64,000 bases of DNA from a virus. Positions 46,940 to 54,742 of this stretch are shown one piece after another. The stretch lies in the IMG/VR virus record IMGVR_UViG_3300036770_007547, positions 158,776 to 222,775 of that record, one strand, 5' to 3'. The position numbers were made by a program, and so were the translations under genes. Within the stretch, counting starts at the first letter, position 1. Each line of letters opens with the position of its first letter. Under the pieces are notes generated by a model. The model did no database searches. It was not told where the DNA came from and was given only the letters and a program-made list of their open reading frames with translations.

Positions 46940-48533
46940 GTTTGACGTTTTTTACATCAGTGAACCCACGGGATTGTTCCCACACGAAAAACCAGCGCGG
47001 GATCTAGAACATGCCAGACAGCAGTCTCGCACCCGATATTTATGGGTGGTCCATGGTGCCAATGATTATAGCACGTTTGACTGGTACTGGGAGCCACCGC
47101 CTGGACAGAAACACCAAGCACATGTGTGGCCCAGTCAACATCAAGCCAATGGAGGCACATGGTTGATACCACGCGAAGGTTATCAAGACATCAATCGCGA
47201 TCATGCAACCATAACACGCTGCAAGTCTGTGCCCAGGCTACACATCAAGCATTCATCCAGTGCCGATGTCGGTGATGTCAACACACGCTATATTGGTTCT
47301 TATCTGGGCACCTTGCGACGAGCCTTGTCTCACGTGACATGGACCTGGTGCTGGGTCACTGCCGATGTGTGTGACTATCAACATTTTGATTTCACTTGGC
47401 ATCCCAGTGAATGGCAAGATCACATGTTGTCTGTGTTTGCCAGTGGTTCTCAAAAGTTCGGAGACACATTCTATGTGCATGTGCCCACGTTCTTGGAAAA
47501 AAGCCAGAACCTAGCTCTGTTGGAGTGGTTCGACACCTTGAATTTCATACAAGATCCCTGTGTTCCTCGACATGCTGTGCCACGCATCAAGTATCACAGC
47601 GATTCCGTGGTACCGGCAGTGCTCGCACATGATTTTTCACAGCCAATCGCGGAATTCTATTGCCAACAACCGGCCACCAAGCTCGTGGATCTCAATCTTT
47701 GGCGCGATGAAACCAAAGCAGTGACTCTGTTGCGCACCGGGGGGACCAGTGTGTTGGTGCCACGTGAAGCCAAAAATCATCTGCGCACACAGATGTATGA
47801 CTATCCTGTGATAGATCGAGGCCAGGACCTAGAACCTTCAGAGGCATTGGACATCGTGTACATCTCCAACGGAGAACCCGACGCTGATCGAAACTGGGCC
47901 AGCCTGATGTTGCGCAAACAAGGACAGCCCAACCGCTTGGTGCGGGTGGATCGAGTGCCAGGTCGTGCTGCTGCCTATCATGCTGCTGCTCGAGCCAGTG
48001 AGACGCCGTGGTTCTTTGCTGTGTTTGCCAAGCTGGATGTGCTGGCCGACTTTGATTGGTCGTGGCAGCCGGATCGCCTGCAACAGCCCAAGCACTATAT
48101 CTTCCATGCACTCAATCCCGTGAACATGCTGGAATACGGGCACCAGGCCATGATCGCCTACAATCGTGATCTAGTGTTGGCCAATCCCGGTCGTGGTCTG
48201 GACTTTACCTTGGATGACGCACACGAAGTGGTGCCCATACTGTCGGGCGTGGCACGCTACAACACCGATGCCTGGACTGCTTGGCGTACTGCTTTCCGAG
48301 AAGTGATCAAACTGCAGGCCAGCCTGCCCGATGTCGAAAACGAATATCGCTTGCGCCAATGGTTGACCAAGGGACAAGGTCCCTATGGCGAATGGTCAGT
48401 GTACGGTGCCGAGGATGGCGTGGCCTACTACCAAGAAGTTGCGGGAGATTTTGATGAACTGCGCAAGAGCTACGAGTGGTCCTGGTTGGCCAGTTACTTG
48501 TTCTTCAAACGTGGGATTTCACCGACTCGGTGA
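46938..48533 (+). CDS. Phage protein with three copies of a Trp-rich FD-W module, GT-like
   Basis: ATG at 46938 is chosen over the TTG at 46932, because it shares the CATG with the divergent start. 531 residues. A module recurs three times (nt ~47031, ~47335 and ~48001): T-x-W/Y-x-(W/F)-(A/V)-V-x-A-x-D-x-x-x-FD-(W/F)-x-W-x-P. Copy 1 has RYLWVVHGANDYSTFDWYWE, copy 2 TWTWCWVTADVCDYQHFDFT and copy 3 ETPWFFAVFAKLDVLADFDW. The central segment DIVYISNGEPDADRNWASLM also resembles the N-terminus (FDVFYISEPTG). This suggests fused GT-like units, related to the protein at 31044. The end overlaps the convergent aminotransferase gene by 29 bp. Confidence 0.68.
   Translation: MFDVFYISEPTGLFPHEKPARDLEHARQQSRTRYLWVVHGANDYSTFDWYWEPPPGQKHQAHVWPSQHQANGGTWLIPREGYQDINRDHATITRCKSVPRLHIKHSSSADVGDVNTRYIGSYLGTLRRALSHVTWTWCWVTADVCDYQHFDFTWHPSEWQDHMLSVFASGSQKFGDTFYVHVPTFLEKSQNLALLEWFDTLNFIQDPCVPRHAVPRIKYHSDSVVPAVLAHDFSQPIAEFYCQQPATKLVDLNLWRDETKAVTLLRTGGTSVLVPREAKNHLRTQMYDYPVIDRGQDLEPSEALDIVYISNGEPDADRNWASLMLRKQGQPNRLVRVDRVPGRAAAYHAAARASETPWFFAVFAKLDVLADFDWSWQPDRLQQPKHYIFHALNPVNMLEYGHQAMIAYNRDLVLANPGRGLDFTLDDAHEVVPILSGVARYNTDAWTAWRTAFREVIKLQASLPDVENEYRLRQWLTKGQGPYGEWSVYGAEDGVAYYQEVAGDFDELRKSYEWSWLASYLFFKRGISPTR
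47037..47043 (-). promoter_or_regulatory. Candidate late promoter for the 46939-43637 minus run
   Basis: ATAAATA on the minus strand, about 100 nt upstream of the ATG at 46939 and inside the coding region of the divergent gene. It could provide transcription of the three minus-strand genes. The same 7-mer occurs elsewhere by chance, so this is moderate to weak evidence. Confidence 0.4.
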
Positions 48534-49587
48534 TGTATTCGACTTCGAGGTCAGTGAGCTCGGGATAAAAAGGCAAGCTCAATACACGACGGCTCAGCGC
48601 ACTGGCCGAACTCAGGAATCCCGGCCCCGGAAACTGATGGAACTCGGGTATTTCGTGCAACGGAGTACGATAATGCACACGGGCCTCGATGTGGGCCTGC
48701 AAAAGCGATTGCTCCAAGTCATCGCGATGATCCACATCGATCACAAACTTGTGCAAGGCATGTTCGTGTAAATTGTGTTCGGTGATCAAACAGCGCATGG
48801 ATCCTCGGAACTCTTTGATCCAATGTTCGGCGATCTTGGCCCGGCGTTGTTGCCATTGGTCCAGATACCTAGTCTTGACCATGAGATGCGCGGCATCTAT
48901 TTCACTGATGCGACTGTTTGTACCCCAAGTGCGATGACGGTTGTATTTGCCATTGTCGCGCCAAGCCCGTGCATAGTCGGCCAGTCTGGGATCGTTGGTG
49001 ACCACGGCACCACCGTTTCCGTATGCACTGAGATTTTTCATGGGATCAAAACTGATGGCAGCACCAGATCCGATCCTGCCACAATCGTCACTGATCCAAT
49101 GCTGGGCAGCATCTTCTATCACAGCGATGTGAGTGAATTTTTGCCAATCTCGCACCGAACCATGGTGTGTGATTGGATGTCCATAAAGCCCGACCAGACA
49201 CATGGCATTGATGCTGGAACGATCTGGAAGTTTTCTGAGATCCATGATACCGTCTGAATCCACATCGCACAATATCACATCCCAGCCCGCTCGCAGCCAG
49301 GCATTGATGGTGGCCACATATGTCATGGAAGGCACAGCCACCGTGGGTTGGGCGTCGGTTGTTTCGTGTCGCAAGAATTCAGCGATGATTTCCAGGGCTT
49401 GTGTGCCTGAATGACAGGTTATGGCCCATTTGCATCGATTTTTTCGTGCCAGCCAGTGTTCAAACTCTTCGGTCCAGTTTCCACTCATGACCTGCCCAGA
49501 TCTCAACACCTCATCGGTGACATCCAGGATTTCCTGGCGCAAGTTGTTGTACTGTTTCTTGATTCCAGTGAACGGGATTTTGATCAT
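48505..49587 (-). CDS. DegT/DnrJ/EryC1/StrS-family PLP aminotransferase
   Basis: 360 residues, the normal family length. Signature segments: ITCHSGTQALEIIAEFLR (substrate/PLP binding), AVPSMTYVATINAWLRAGWD, VIEDAAQHWISDDCGRIGSG, SFDPMKNLSAYGNGGAVVTN with the PLP-linking Lys in PMKNL, and ISEIDAAHLMVKTRYLDQWQ. Members transaminate keto sugars on nucleotides. With the adjacent NAD-dependent epimerase and the NeuD/PglD-like acyltransferase at 56217, this suggests an N-acylated amino sugar. It is last in a minus-strand operon starting at 52701. Confidence 0.9.
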   Translation of the reverse strand: MIKIPFTGIKKQYNNLRQEILDVTDEVLRSGQVMSGNWTEEFEHWLARKNRCKWAITCHSGTQALEIIAEFLRHETTDAQPTVAVPSMTYVATINAWLRAGWDVILCDVDSDGIMDLRKLPDRSSINAMCLVGLYGHPITHHGSVRDWQKFTHIAVIEDAAQHWISDDCGRIGSGAAISFDPMKNLSAYGNGGAVVTNDPRLADYARAWRDNGKYNRHRTWGTNSRISEIDAAHLMVKTRYLDQWQQRRAKIAEHWIKEFRGSMRCLITEHNLHEHALHKFVIDVDHRDDLEQSLLQAHIEARVHYRTPLHEIPEFHQFPGPGFLSSASALSRRVLSLPFYPELTDLEVEYITESVKSHV

Positions 49588-49593
49588 GATCGG

Positions 49594-50580
49594 TCACAAT
49601 GCCAGTCGTTGACGCCAGTAATCGCTGTTGATGATCCAGTTGTGATAGATTTGGAATCCTTGGTCAATGTCGACTTTGGGATTGAAATCCAGTAGTTGCT
49701 GTGCTAGAGTGATGTCGAGTCTTCCGCGACTGGGAAAATCCTGATCACGATCGCGCACTTCGATGTCACCACGGCCCACTAGTTTTTGTGCCAGTTGAGC
49801 TGCTTCTAGCAGTGTCCATGCATGACTCTTGGTTATGTTGAAGGTGTGATTGTTGGCTTGATCTCTCAGGCACGCAGCCACGATGCCATCGGCAGCATCA
49901 TCCACGTAGGTAAAATCCAAGCGCTCGTTGGCACCGTTGACGCGTATGGTTTCTCCGCGCATGGCAGTGATCAAGAAACGACTGATCACGCGATCCTCCA
50001 CGTCCAAGGGTCCGTATACTGCACTGGGACGGATCACCACATGCGCCATTCCATACTTGCGGGTGTAATCTCGCACCAACCATTCGCCGGCCAGCTTCAT
50101 GATGCCGTATTGACCTTGTGGACGGCATTCGGCATCTTCGGTCACTGCATCACGGAAGTCGCCATAGACCATGCTGGATGATATGTAAACAAACTTTTTC
50201 ACGCCCGACAGTCTCGCTGCTTCCAAGAGATTCAAAAGACCTTCCATCATGGTACGCGAGCCCAGCGCCGGCGCAGCATTCACCACTTTCTGTCTCGGGA
50301 AACTGGCCATGTGTATCACAGTGTCGGGCTGTTCTTGGCGAAACACATAATCCACATTGTGTGACACAGAGATATCGCCCACATACAATGGTGTATCGGG
50401 TGCGATGCGTTTTTCTCTTTCTTGGAACAGATACTGCATCTCATCTTCGGGTATGATACCGTAGTTGGTTTTGTTGTCCATGACCGTGGTCCAATGTCCC
50501 AGTGCTTGCAGACGATTCACCACATTGTGACCGATGAGACCAAGCCCACCTGTAACTAAGATTTTTCTTGATTGTTCCAT
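49594..50580 (-). CDS. NAD-dependent sugar epimerase/dehydratase (extended SDR)
   Basis: 328 residues. N-terminal Rossmann motif GGLGLIG (residues ~11-17), catalytic Y-x-x-x-K in YGIMK, preceded by SSSMVYGDF with the conserved Ser, and the family strand RPSAVYGPLDVEDRVISRFL. Acts on nucleotide sugars with bound NAD; subtype (epimerase or dehydratase) cannot be told. Only 6 bp separate it from the aminotransferase, supporting a shared amino-sugar pathway. The start overlaps the upstream small gene by 25 bp. Confidence 0.88.
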   Translation of the reverse strand: MEQSRKILVTGGLGLIGHNVVNRLQALGHWTTVMDNKTNYGIIPEDEMQYLFQEREKRIAPDTPLYVGDISVSHNVDYVFRQEQPDTVIHMASFPRQKVVNAAPALGSRTMMEGLLNLLEAARLSGVKKFVYISSSMVYGDFRDAVTEDAECRPQGQYGIMKLAGEWLVRDYTRKYGMAHVVIRPSAVYGPLDVEDRVISRFLITAMRGETIRVNGANERLDFTYVDDAADGIVAACLRDQANNHTFNITKSHAWTLLEAAQLAQKLVGRGDIEVRDRDQDFPSRGRLDITLAQQLLDFNPKVDIDQGFQIYHNWIINSDYWRQRLAL

Positions 50581-50807
50581 CTCAAGTAGTACTCCGTGAC
50601 TTTTCGTGGATCTGAAATTTCGCCTCGTATGGCCACATCATATCCCCAGTAATTTTCATCGGGTTGTGTATGATAGGTGAGATTGTGCGCATGCTCCATG
50701 ACCCATCGTCCTTGCTCGGTCTGTTGCCACTGGTATATGGGTTGTGCCGCATAGATGTCTACATCATCTACATCGCCCAGATTGAAGCGATAGAAAGTGA
50801 TCTTCAC
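50556..50807 (-). CDS. Conserved small phage protein (83 aa)
   Basis: Starts within a 4-bp overlap with the end of thyX and overlaps the epimerase start by 25 bp. The sequence MKITFYRFNLGDVDDVDIYA, QPIYQWQQTEQGRWVMEHAH, NLTYHTQPDENYWGYDVAIR is acidic, aromatic-rich and without membrane features. I recall similar small proteins in T4-like cyanophages, of unknown function. Confidence 0.7.
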   Translation of the reverse strand: MKITFYRFNLGDVDDVDIYAAQPIYQWQQTEQGRWVMEHAHNLTYHTQPDENYWGYDVAIRGEISDPRKVTEYYLRWNNQEKS

Positions 50808-51487
50808 GATTGTACGAAATCAGAAACCATGGGAAAGATACGTGAAATGGCCTCTGCACAGGCCCGAGCCACTTCTTGATGCTCTCGTTGTGTGCCATTG
50901 GCACTCCTGAGCTCGATGAAATGTGCCCATGATCTCAGGGTACCATTCATGTAGATCCTGCTTTCGATCAATCCCTCGGGCAACACGGCACGAGCCTGTT
51001 CCTTGGCGATGCCTTTGGTGATGGCCCATTCGTAGTTGCGTCGAGCCAGTTCGATCACTTCGAGTTGTTTTATGTGCCAGGTCTTGGCCAGCTCTTGCGC
51101 TTCGATATCGGAATCATCGATGCTGATGCTGTTTTGCCGATTCTTTTGATCCTGCATGCGTAGCTCGCGCACTGTGAAATCTAGATCACGTGTGGGGTCG
51201 GCATACCTTTGGCTGAACTCTTGGAACGAGAAACTGCGATGTCTCAGTATCTGCCGTGCGATGTCTCGAGTGGTAGTGATTTCCATGCAGGCCGACACCA
51301 TTTCTAACGGACTCCAATGCTGATGTTTTACCAGGTAGCGTATGAGACGTTCCGAGGTCTCGGTGTTGAACTGATTGGCTGGATTGGAAACACGGGCACA
51401 GTACGCGATGAGTTCTTGTGCATCCGAGATGCCTTGATCTGCAAATTCAGTGCAAGGCTGTGAATAAGAAACCAGGCGTACTTTCAT
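50804..51487 (-). CDS. thyX: Flavin-dependent thymidylate synthase ThyX
   Basis: 227 residues, the normal size. The ThyX signature R-H-R-x-x-S-x-x-x-x-S-x-R-Y is intact at 82-95 (RHRSFSFQEFSQRY). Further family segments are PLEMVSACMEITTTRDIARQ, the active-site ARAVLPEG and a C-terminal helix RSWAHFIELRSANGTQREHQ. It methylates dUMP using FAD and methylenetetrahydrofolate, independent of ThyA, supplying dTMP for phage DNA. It overlaps its neighbours by 4 bp on both sides and is part of the 52701-48505 operon. Confidence 0.95.
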   Translation of the reverse strand: MKVRLVSYSQPCTEFADQGISDAQELIAYCARVSNPANQFNTETSERLIRYLVKHQHWSPLEMVSACMEITTTRDIARQILRHRSFSFQEFSQRYADPTRDLDFTVRELRMQDQKNRQNSISIDDSDIEAQELAKTWHIKQLEVIELARRNYEWAITKGIAKEQARAVLPEGLIESRIYMNGTLRSWAHFIELRSANGTQREHQEVARACAEAISRIFPMVSDFVQS

Positions 51488-51789
51488 GCAATACCTTTGA
51501 GTAGTTTGTCGGTTTCGGGTTGCAAAATACCGGCCACAGTCTCGATGTCCAGCACGAACTCCATGCTCACGATGTCTTCCTCATTGGACCGTATGAACGT
51601 GTTGACCATTTGCTCGATGACATCTTCATCAAAGCCCTGTTCTCGGAGACGCTTTAGATTGATGGTTCGTTGGCGCCGTTCGCGTGTACGGAACACCACC
51701 TTTTTCACACAATCTATCGGTACATGCTGCTTGTCGACTTGGTCAACTATGGATTCCCAATTTTTTAGGAAGTCGTTAGTGAGCAGCAT
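51484..51789 (-). CDS. Conserved T4-like cyanophage-type protein (101 aa)
   Basis: ATG at 51789 is preferred over a start at 51849, since MLLTNDFLKNWESIVDQVDK matches the N-terminus I recall for this family. The C-terminal block VSMEFVLDIETVAGILQPET is also typical. Acidic and helical. No enzyme motif. Overlaps the upstream gene by 14 bp and thyX by 4 bp. Function unknown. Confidence 0.78.
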   Translation of the reverse strand: MLLTNDFLKNWESIVDQVDKQHVPIDCVKKVVFRTRERRQRTINLKRLREQGFDEDVIEQMVNTFIRSNEEDIVSMEFVLDIETVAGILQPETDKLLKGIA

Positions 51790-52471
51790 CCGCCACCACC
51801 TGTTTCTTGGGGCGACCCCGAGTGGTTTTCTTGGCGGTGGCTGGCTCACCCAGCATCTCCCGAGCTTCCTTCAGCAATCTGGCACTCTCGGCCATGAGTC
51901 CTTTGGCTTCGTTTTCCATGCGTTGAGCTTGTTGCAAGAGATTCTGTGCGAGGCTTTGATCATCCAAGGCCATGGAAGCATCACTGCCTGCGATGGTTTT
52001 GGAACCTTGTCGGACTTGATCGGTGGGAGCGCCGATCTCTCGACCATAATCGTCACGTGGACGCACCTTGCCGGTCATGCCACGATTGTTGTCTAGGTCA
52101 GCCATTTCGCGAATGGCATCTTCGCCCAGCTTCATTTTACGGATGATCTCGTTCATCTCTTCGAGGTTGACATGACTACTGGGGTTGGGTGTGACCACGA
52201 TCTGTTTGGTTTGTACTTTTTTCAGCATGCCCTCGGCATGGAGAGTCTGTAGCATGGGTCTGCCATCATTGAACAGTTCGCGAAACAGTGCATCACCGAG
52301 GTTTTCCGCAGTCTGTGCTGGTGCACTTTCGATCACTCGCATCAAGGCATCGTGCATGGCCACTGGTAGAACATCGGGATATACTACCAAGCACATGTGC
52401 TCTTCGGCTGGAATCTCTCGGAACACGATGGCCACCTTTCGGTCTCCGTGTTTGCCCACGTGTTTGATCAT
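51776..52471 (-). CDS. Conserved phage protein with AT-hook-like tail (231 aa)
   Basis: The N-terminus MIKHVGKHGDRKVAIVFREI, HMCLVVYPDVLPVAMHDALM is the conserved part of a cyanophage family of unknown function as I recall it. The middle has TKQIVVTPNPSSHVNLEEMN and an acidic, Asp/Glu-rich helix. The C-terminus ends in the basic stretch KKTTRGRPKK, where RGRPKK resembles an AT-hook that could bind the DNA minor groove. A long helical segment (LLQQAQRMENEAKGLMAESA) precedes it. Overlaps neighbours by 4 and 14 bp. Confidence 0.8.
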   Translation of the reverse strand: MIKHVGKHGDRKVAIVFREIPAEEHMCLVVYPDVLPVAMHDALMRVIESAPAQTAENLGDALFRELFNDGRPMLQTLHAEGMLKKVQTKQIVVTPNPSSHVNLEEMNEIIRKMKLGEDAIREMADLDNNRGMTGKVRPRDDYGREIGAPTDQVRQGSKTIAGSDASMALDDQSLAQNLLQQAQRMENEAKGLMAESARLLKEAREMLGEPATAKKTTRGRPKKQVVADAAH

Positions 52472-52701
52472 GATGCTTCTCCTTGTTCGGGTTGTGATTC
52501 GGGTCCGGGTTCTTCGCCGGCAGCCTGTTGTGACTGTGCCTGGTTCAAAACACCAGCCAGGAAAGTGTCCAGGCGTTGGTAAGCTTCACCCACAGCAGTC
52601 ATTTCAGATGCACGGAAGGCACCCCGTGTACATGCCAGTTCAATGATGTTTTTGAGGCTGGCAAGATCGTTGATGTTGAATTCAGAGCGTTGATTTTCCA
52701 T
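52468..52701 (-). CDS. Conserved small phage protein (77 aa), first in operon
   Basis: The N-terminal sequence MENQRSEFNINDLASLKNII and LACTRGAFRASEMTAVGEAY match a small cyanophage-type protein as I recall it. The C-terminal third is Gln/Glu/Pro-rich. The ATG at 52701 follows a GTAAATA motif by 5 nt with no Shine-Dalgarno, which suggests a leaderless start. The end overlaps the next gene in ATGA. It leads the minus operon including thyX and the amino-sugar genes. Confidence 0.75.
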   Translation of the reverse strand: MENQRSEFNINDLASLKNIIELACTRGAFRASEMTAVGEAYQRLDTFLAGVLNQAQSQQAAGEEPGPESQPEQGEAS

Positions 52702-52706
52702 GCAAT

Positions 52707-52713
52707 TATTTAC
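52707..52713 (-). promoter_or_regulatory. Candidate late promoter of the thyX operon
   Basis: GTAAATA on the minus strand just downstream of the terminator at 52722-52751. Predicted transcript start at 52701 is the A of the ATG. No Shine-Dalgarno is visible. Confidence 0.5.
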
Positions 52714-52721
52714 TACAAAGA

Positions 52722-52751
52722 AAACCCTGGATCAAATAAAATCCAGGGTTT
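52722..52751 (-). terminator. Rho-independent terminator after the VWA gene
   Basis: A perfect 11-bp inverted repeat (AAACCCTGGAT / ATCCAGGGTTT, 8-nt loop) is followed on the minus strand by TTTTCTTT. It lies 19 bp beyond the stop of the VWA gene and would separate it from the thyX operon. Confidence 0.82.
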
Positions 52752-52770
52752 GACAGTGATTCTGGAGAAA

Positions 52771-54048
52771 TTACTTGTCTTCGCCGTACAAAGCCCACTG
52801 ACCAAATGGTGGGTGTGGGTCGCGATCACCGTGGATGATCCATACAGTGTCGCAGTAGTTGGGATCGCCCCACGAACCAAACGGATAGCCATCTGTGAAA
52901 ACCACCAAGCGCCGGGGTTCAATCTCTTCGCGTTTGAGATACTCAAAGATGCAATCAAAATCGGTACCACCACCGCCCTTGAGTTCGTAGTTGGCAACAT
53001 CTTCGAGATTTTCGCTGGTGTAGATGCATACATTGTAAACTTCGGTGTCGAACGACGCCATGATGATGCGATAGCTGGAAAATTGTTCCATGATACCAGC
53101 CACTTCGGAGATAAAGTCTCGAGCCTGGGAGTCGGAGATCGAACCCGACATGTCATTCATGATCACGATATCGATCATGTCATCGTTGCGCATGCCCGGC
53201 ATCACCGCATCCATGTCCCAACCTTTGCGGCTGGTCTTCATCCAAGAATAGTCGCTCTTGATAGTGGATTCTAATTGCATGCGGAGCAGTTCACGCCAGT
53301 TCATCTTGGGCTCGGTGAGGTCCTGGATCAGTCGTCGCACACCCAAGGGCAAGTTGCCGGCATCGGATACCTGGGCGGCATTGAGCATGGCTTCTTTGAT
53401 CTCGTCTCGGATCTGATCTCGTTCTTCTTTGCTGAGCCGAGCTGGTCCTTTACCTTTGCCGTCTTGATCACCATCGCTGTTGCCGCCATCTTCGTCACCG
53501 TCCATGTGCTCGTCGATCATGCGATCGATCAATTGGTCAAGATCGATCTTTTCGGCATTTTCATAGATGTCGTCATAGATTTCTTCACTGCTCATGCCCT
53601 CGTATTTGGAGTCATAAAGGCAGGGCACCGAAGTGATGAATTCGCCCACTCGGTGTTTCTTGAGATCGGCATTGACTGCAAAGTCATTGGCGATGTTCCA
53701 CAGTTGTGGATCACGACTGCCGCGTCGTCCAAAATGGTCGTAGACACAATGCAGGACTTCGTGTCCAAACAAGAACTCAATCTCTTTGGGCCGTAGCATC
53801 TTGATGAATCGACTGTTGTAATAGAAATGGCGCCCATCAGTGGCGGCAGTGGCACACCATTCGTCGGCGTTGACCAGTTTGAGTCGCGTGGCTAGATTAC
53901 CAAAAAACGAAGCTCGAAGCAACATACCAATCCGGGCAGTGACCAACATCTCGCGCACTTCTCGATCCAACTTGGCATCCATGGGACCAATTAGATTGGC
54001 AAATTTTTTGGCATCATCTTTGTTCTGGGTACTGGTTGCAGTAGTCAT
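52771..54048 (-). CDS. Metallopeptidase/VWA-domain protein (CobT/DUF2201-like)
   Basis: 425 residues. The N-terminal half contains HEVLH at 96-100 with H105 (HExxH-x4-H), a zinc-protease-like site, typical of putative metallopeptidase/DUF2201 proteins. The C-terminal half is a von Willebrand A fold: IVIMNDMSGSIS gives a MIDAS-like D-x-S-x-S, later GGGGTDFDCIF and LVVFTDGYPFG. The linker near 180-215 is Asp/Glu/Gly-rich. Such VWA proteins work with MoxR-like AAA ATPases, as encoded at 54743. GGAG precedes the ATG, behind a clear sigma70-type promoter. A chaperone-like or remodelling function is inferred. Confidence 0.82.
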   Translation of the reverse strand: MTTATSTQNKDDAKKFANLIGPMDAKLDREVREMLVTARIGMLLRASFFGNLATRLKLVNADEWCATAATDGRHFYYNSRFIKMLRPKEIEFLFGHEVLHCVYDHFGRRGSRDPQLWNIANDFAVNADLKKHRVGEFITSVPCLYDSKYEGMSSEEIYDDIYENAEKIDLDQLIDRMIDEHMDGDEDGGNSDGDQDGKGKGPARLSKEERDQIRDEIKEAMLNAAQVSDAGNLPLGVRRLIQDLTEPKMNWRELLRMQLESTIKSDYSWMKTSRKGWDMDAVMPGMRNDDMIDIVIMNDMSGSISDSQARDFISEVAGIMEQFSSYRIIMASFDTEVYNVCIYTSENLEDVANYELKGGGGTDFDCIFEYLKREEIEPRRLVVFTDGYPFGSWGDPNYCDTVWIIHGDRDPHPPFGQWALYGEDK

Positions 54049-54072
54049 TCGCGCTCCTTCATTGTATTCTAT

Positions 54073-54101
54073 ATTATACGATAATCATGATTTCTGGTCA
54101 A
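54073..54101 (-). promoter_or_regulatory. Sigma70-type promoter of the VWA gene
   Basis: Minus strand TTGACC (54101-54096), 17-bp spacer, TATAAT (54078-54073), then ATAG. A GGAG Shine-Dalgarno follows before the ATG at 54048. It matches the other TTGACC promoters upstream of the AAA ATPase. Confidence 0.85.
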
Positions 54102-54462
54102 CCGGATGCGCCAGCTGGAAAAAAGCCAGTTCTGCGTCGGTGGCCACGTAGATACGCAGATCATCGTAGCCGTTGGTCCATGACCAGTGTGGGTTGCAAT
54201 GATCAGGACGCTCAGTTAGTATGCTCTGTGCGATTCGGAAAGGTTGTGTTTTTATCCCGGGAAAGACAGTGACCCACTTCTGCATCTTGCTGTAATCGCG
54301 AATCTCGGCACTCCAGCCATAGGTGTCAAAGAACCATTTCAGTGCATCGTTGAATTGCAGTGGACCGTGATTCACGGCCATACGGTTGGAGAACTTGATG
54401 CAGTATTCAAACAAGTCTCGGTAGGTATAGCGACCATCCAATCGTATGATTTCGTATTTCAT
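54085..54462 (-). CDS. Hypothetical phage protein (125 aa) in the AAA/VWA module
   Basis: Starts in an ATGA overlap with the preceding gene. The sequence [60 protein letters not shown] is soluble and aromatic-rich, with [14 protein letters not shown] near the C-terminus. No family recognised. A TTAAATA motif 6 nt upstream lies in coding sequence of the previous gene and may be chance. It is placed between the AAA ATPase and its VWA partner. Confidence 0.65.
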   Translation of the reverse strand: MKYEIIRLDGRYTYRDLFEYCIKFSNRMAVNHGPLQFNDALKWFFDTYGWSAEIRDYSKMQKWVTVFPGIKTQPFRIAQSILTERPDHCNPHWSWTNGYDDLRIYVATDAELAFFQLAHPVDQKS

Positions 54463-54698
54463 CGTTGGTATTTAAGACTGAACATGATGGCATCACGACT
54501 GTCACGGAAATGGAAGTCCACGACCCAGAGGTTGCTTTGGGTGTCGGGTGTGTTGGCAGTGACGAACTGCCATTTGCGACGATCACCAGGCGGGCCAAAA
54601 TCTCGGGCAACATTTCGCAGTAGATCCTGTACCTGTTGATGCGAGTAAGGTACGAATTCGTACTGGACCACGGTGGTGGGAGGGACGGGATCTGACAT
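54459..54698 (-). CDS. Hypothetical phage protein (79 aa) with structured start region
   Basis: ATG at 54698 is preferred over one at 54740: it starts [20 protein letters not shown] and shares the context TAG(G/C)(G/C)CTATGTC with the AAA gene start. The start codon lies inside a nested inverted repeat (see the operator entry). The soluble product contains [20 protein letters not shown] and [20 protein letters not shown]. No known family. It follows the AAA gene by 45 bp and overlaps the next gene in ATGA. Confidence 0.6.
   Translation of the reverse strand: MSDPVPPTTVVQYEFVPYSHQQVQDLLRNVARDFGPPGDRRKWQFVTANTPDTQSNLWVVDFHFRDSRDAIMFSLKYQR
54469..54475 (-). promoter_or_regulatory. Possible weak late promoter motif
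   Basis: TTAAATA on the minus strand ends 6 nt before the ATG at 54462, but it lies in the coding frame of the preceding gene. An ATGA coupling explains the gene's translation equally well, so this is kept at low confidence. Confidence 0.25.
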
Positions 54699-54733
54699 AG
54701 CCCTATGTCCGCTCACGCGATAGATCCCGTCCC
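54682..54733 (-). promoter_or_regulatory. Nested inverted repeat over the start of the 79-residue gene
   Basis: A perfect 12-bp inverted repeat (GGGACGGGATCT / AGATCCCGTCCC) encloses a perfect 7-bp one (GACATAG / CTATGTC, 2-nt loop). The inner hairpin covers the AGGG and the ATG at 54698. As RNA it could hide the start site and act as a translational switch. Not a terminator, because no U-run follows. Confidence 0.6.
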
Positions 54734-54742
54734 GGTTCAACC

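Noticed and set aside
52741-52770. Plus-strand reading of the hairpin at 52722-52751 as a terminator
   Set aside because: No T-run follows on the plus strand. Only the minus-strand reading has a U-rich tail.
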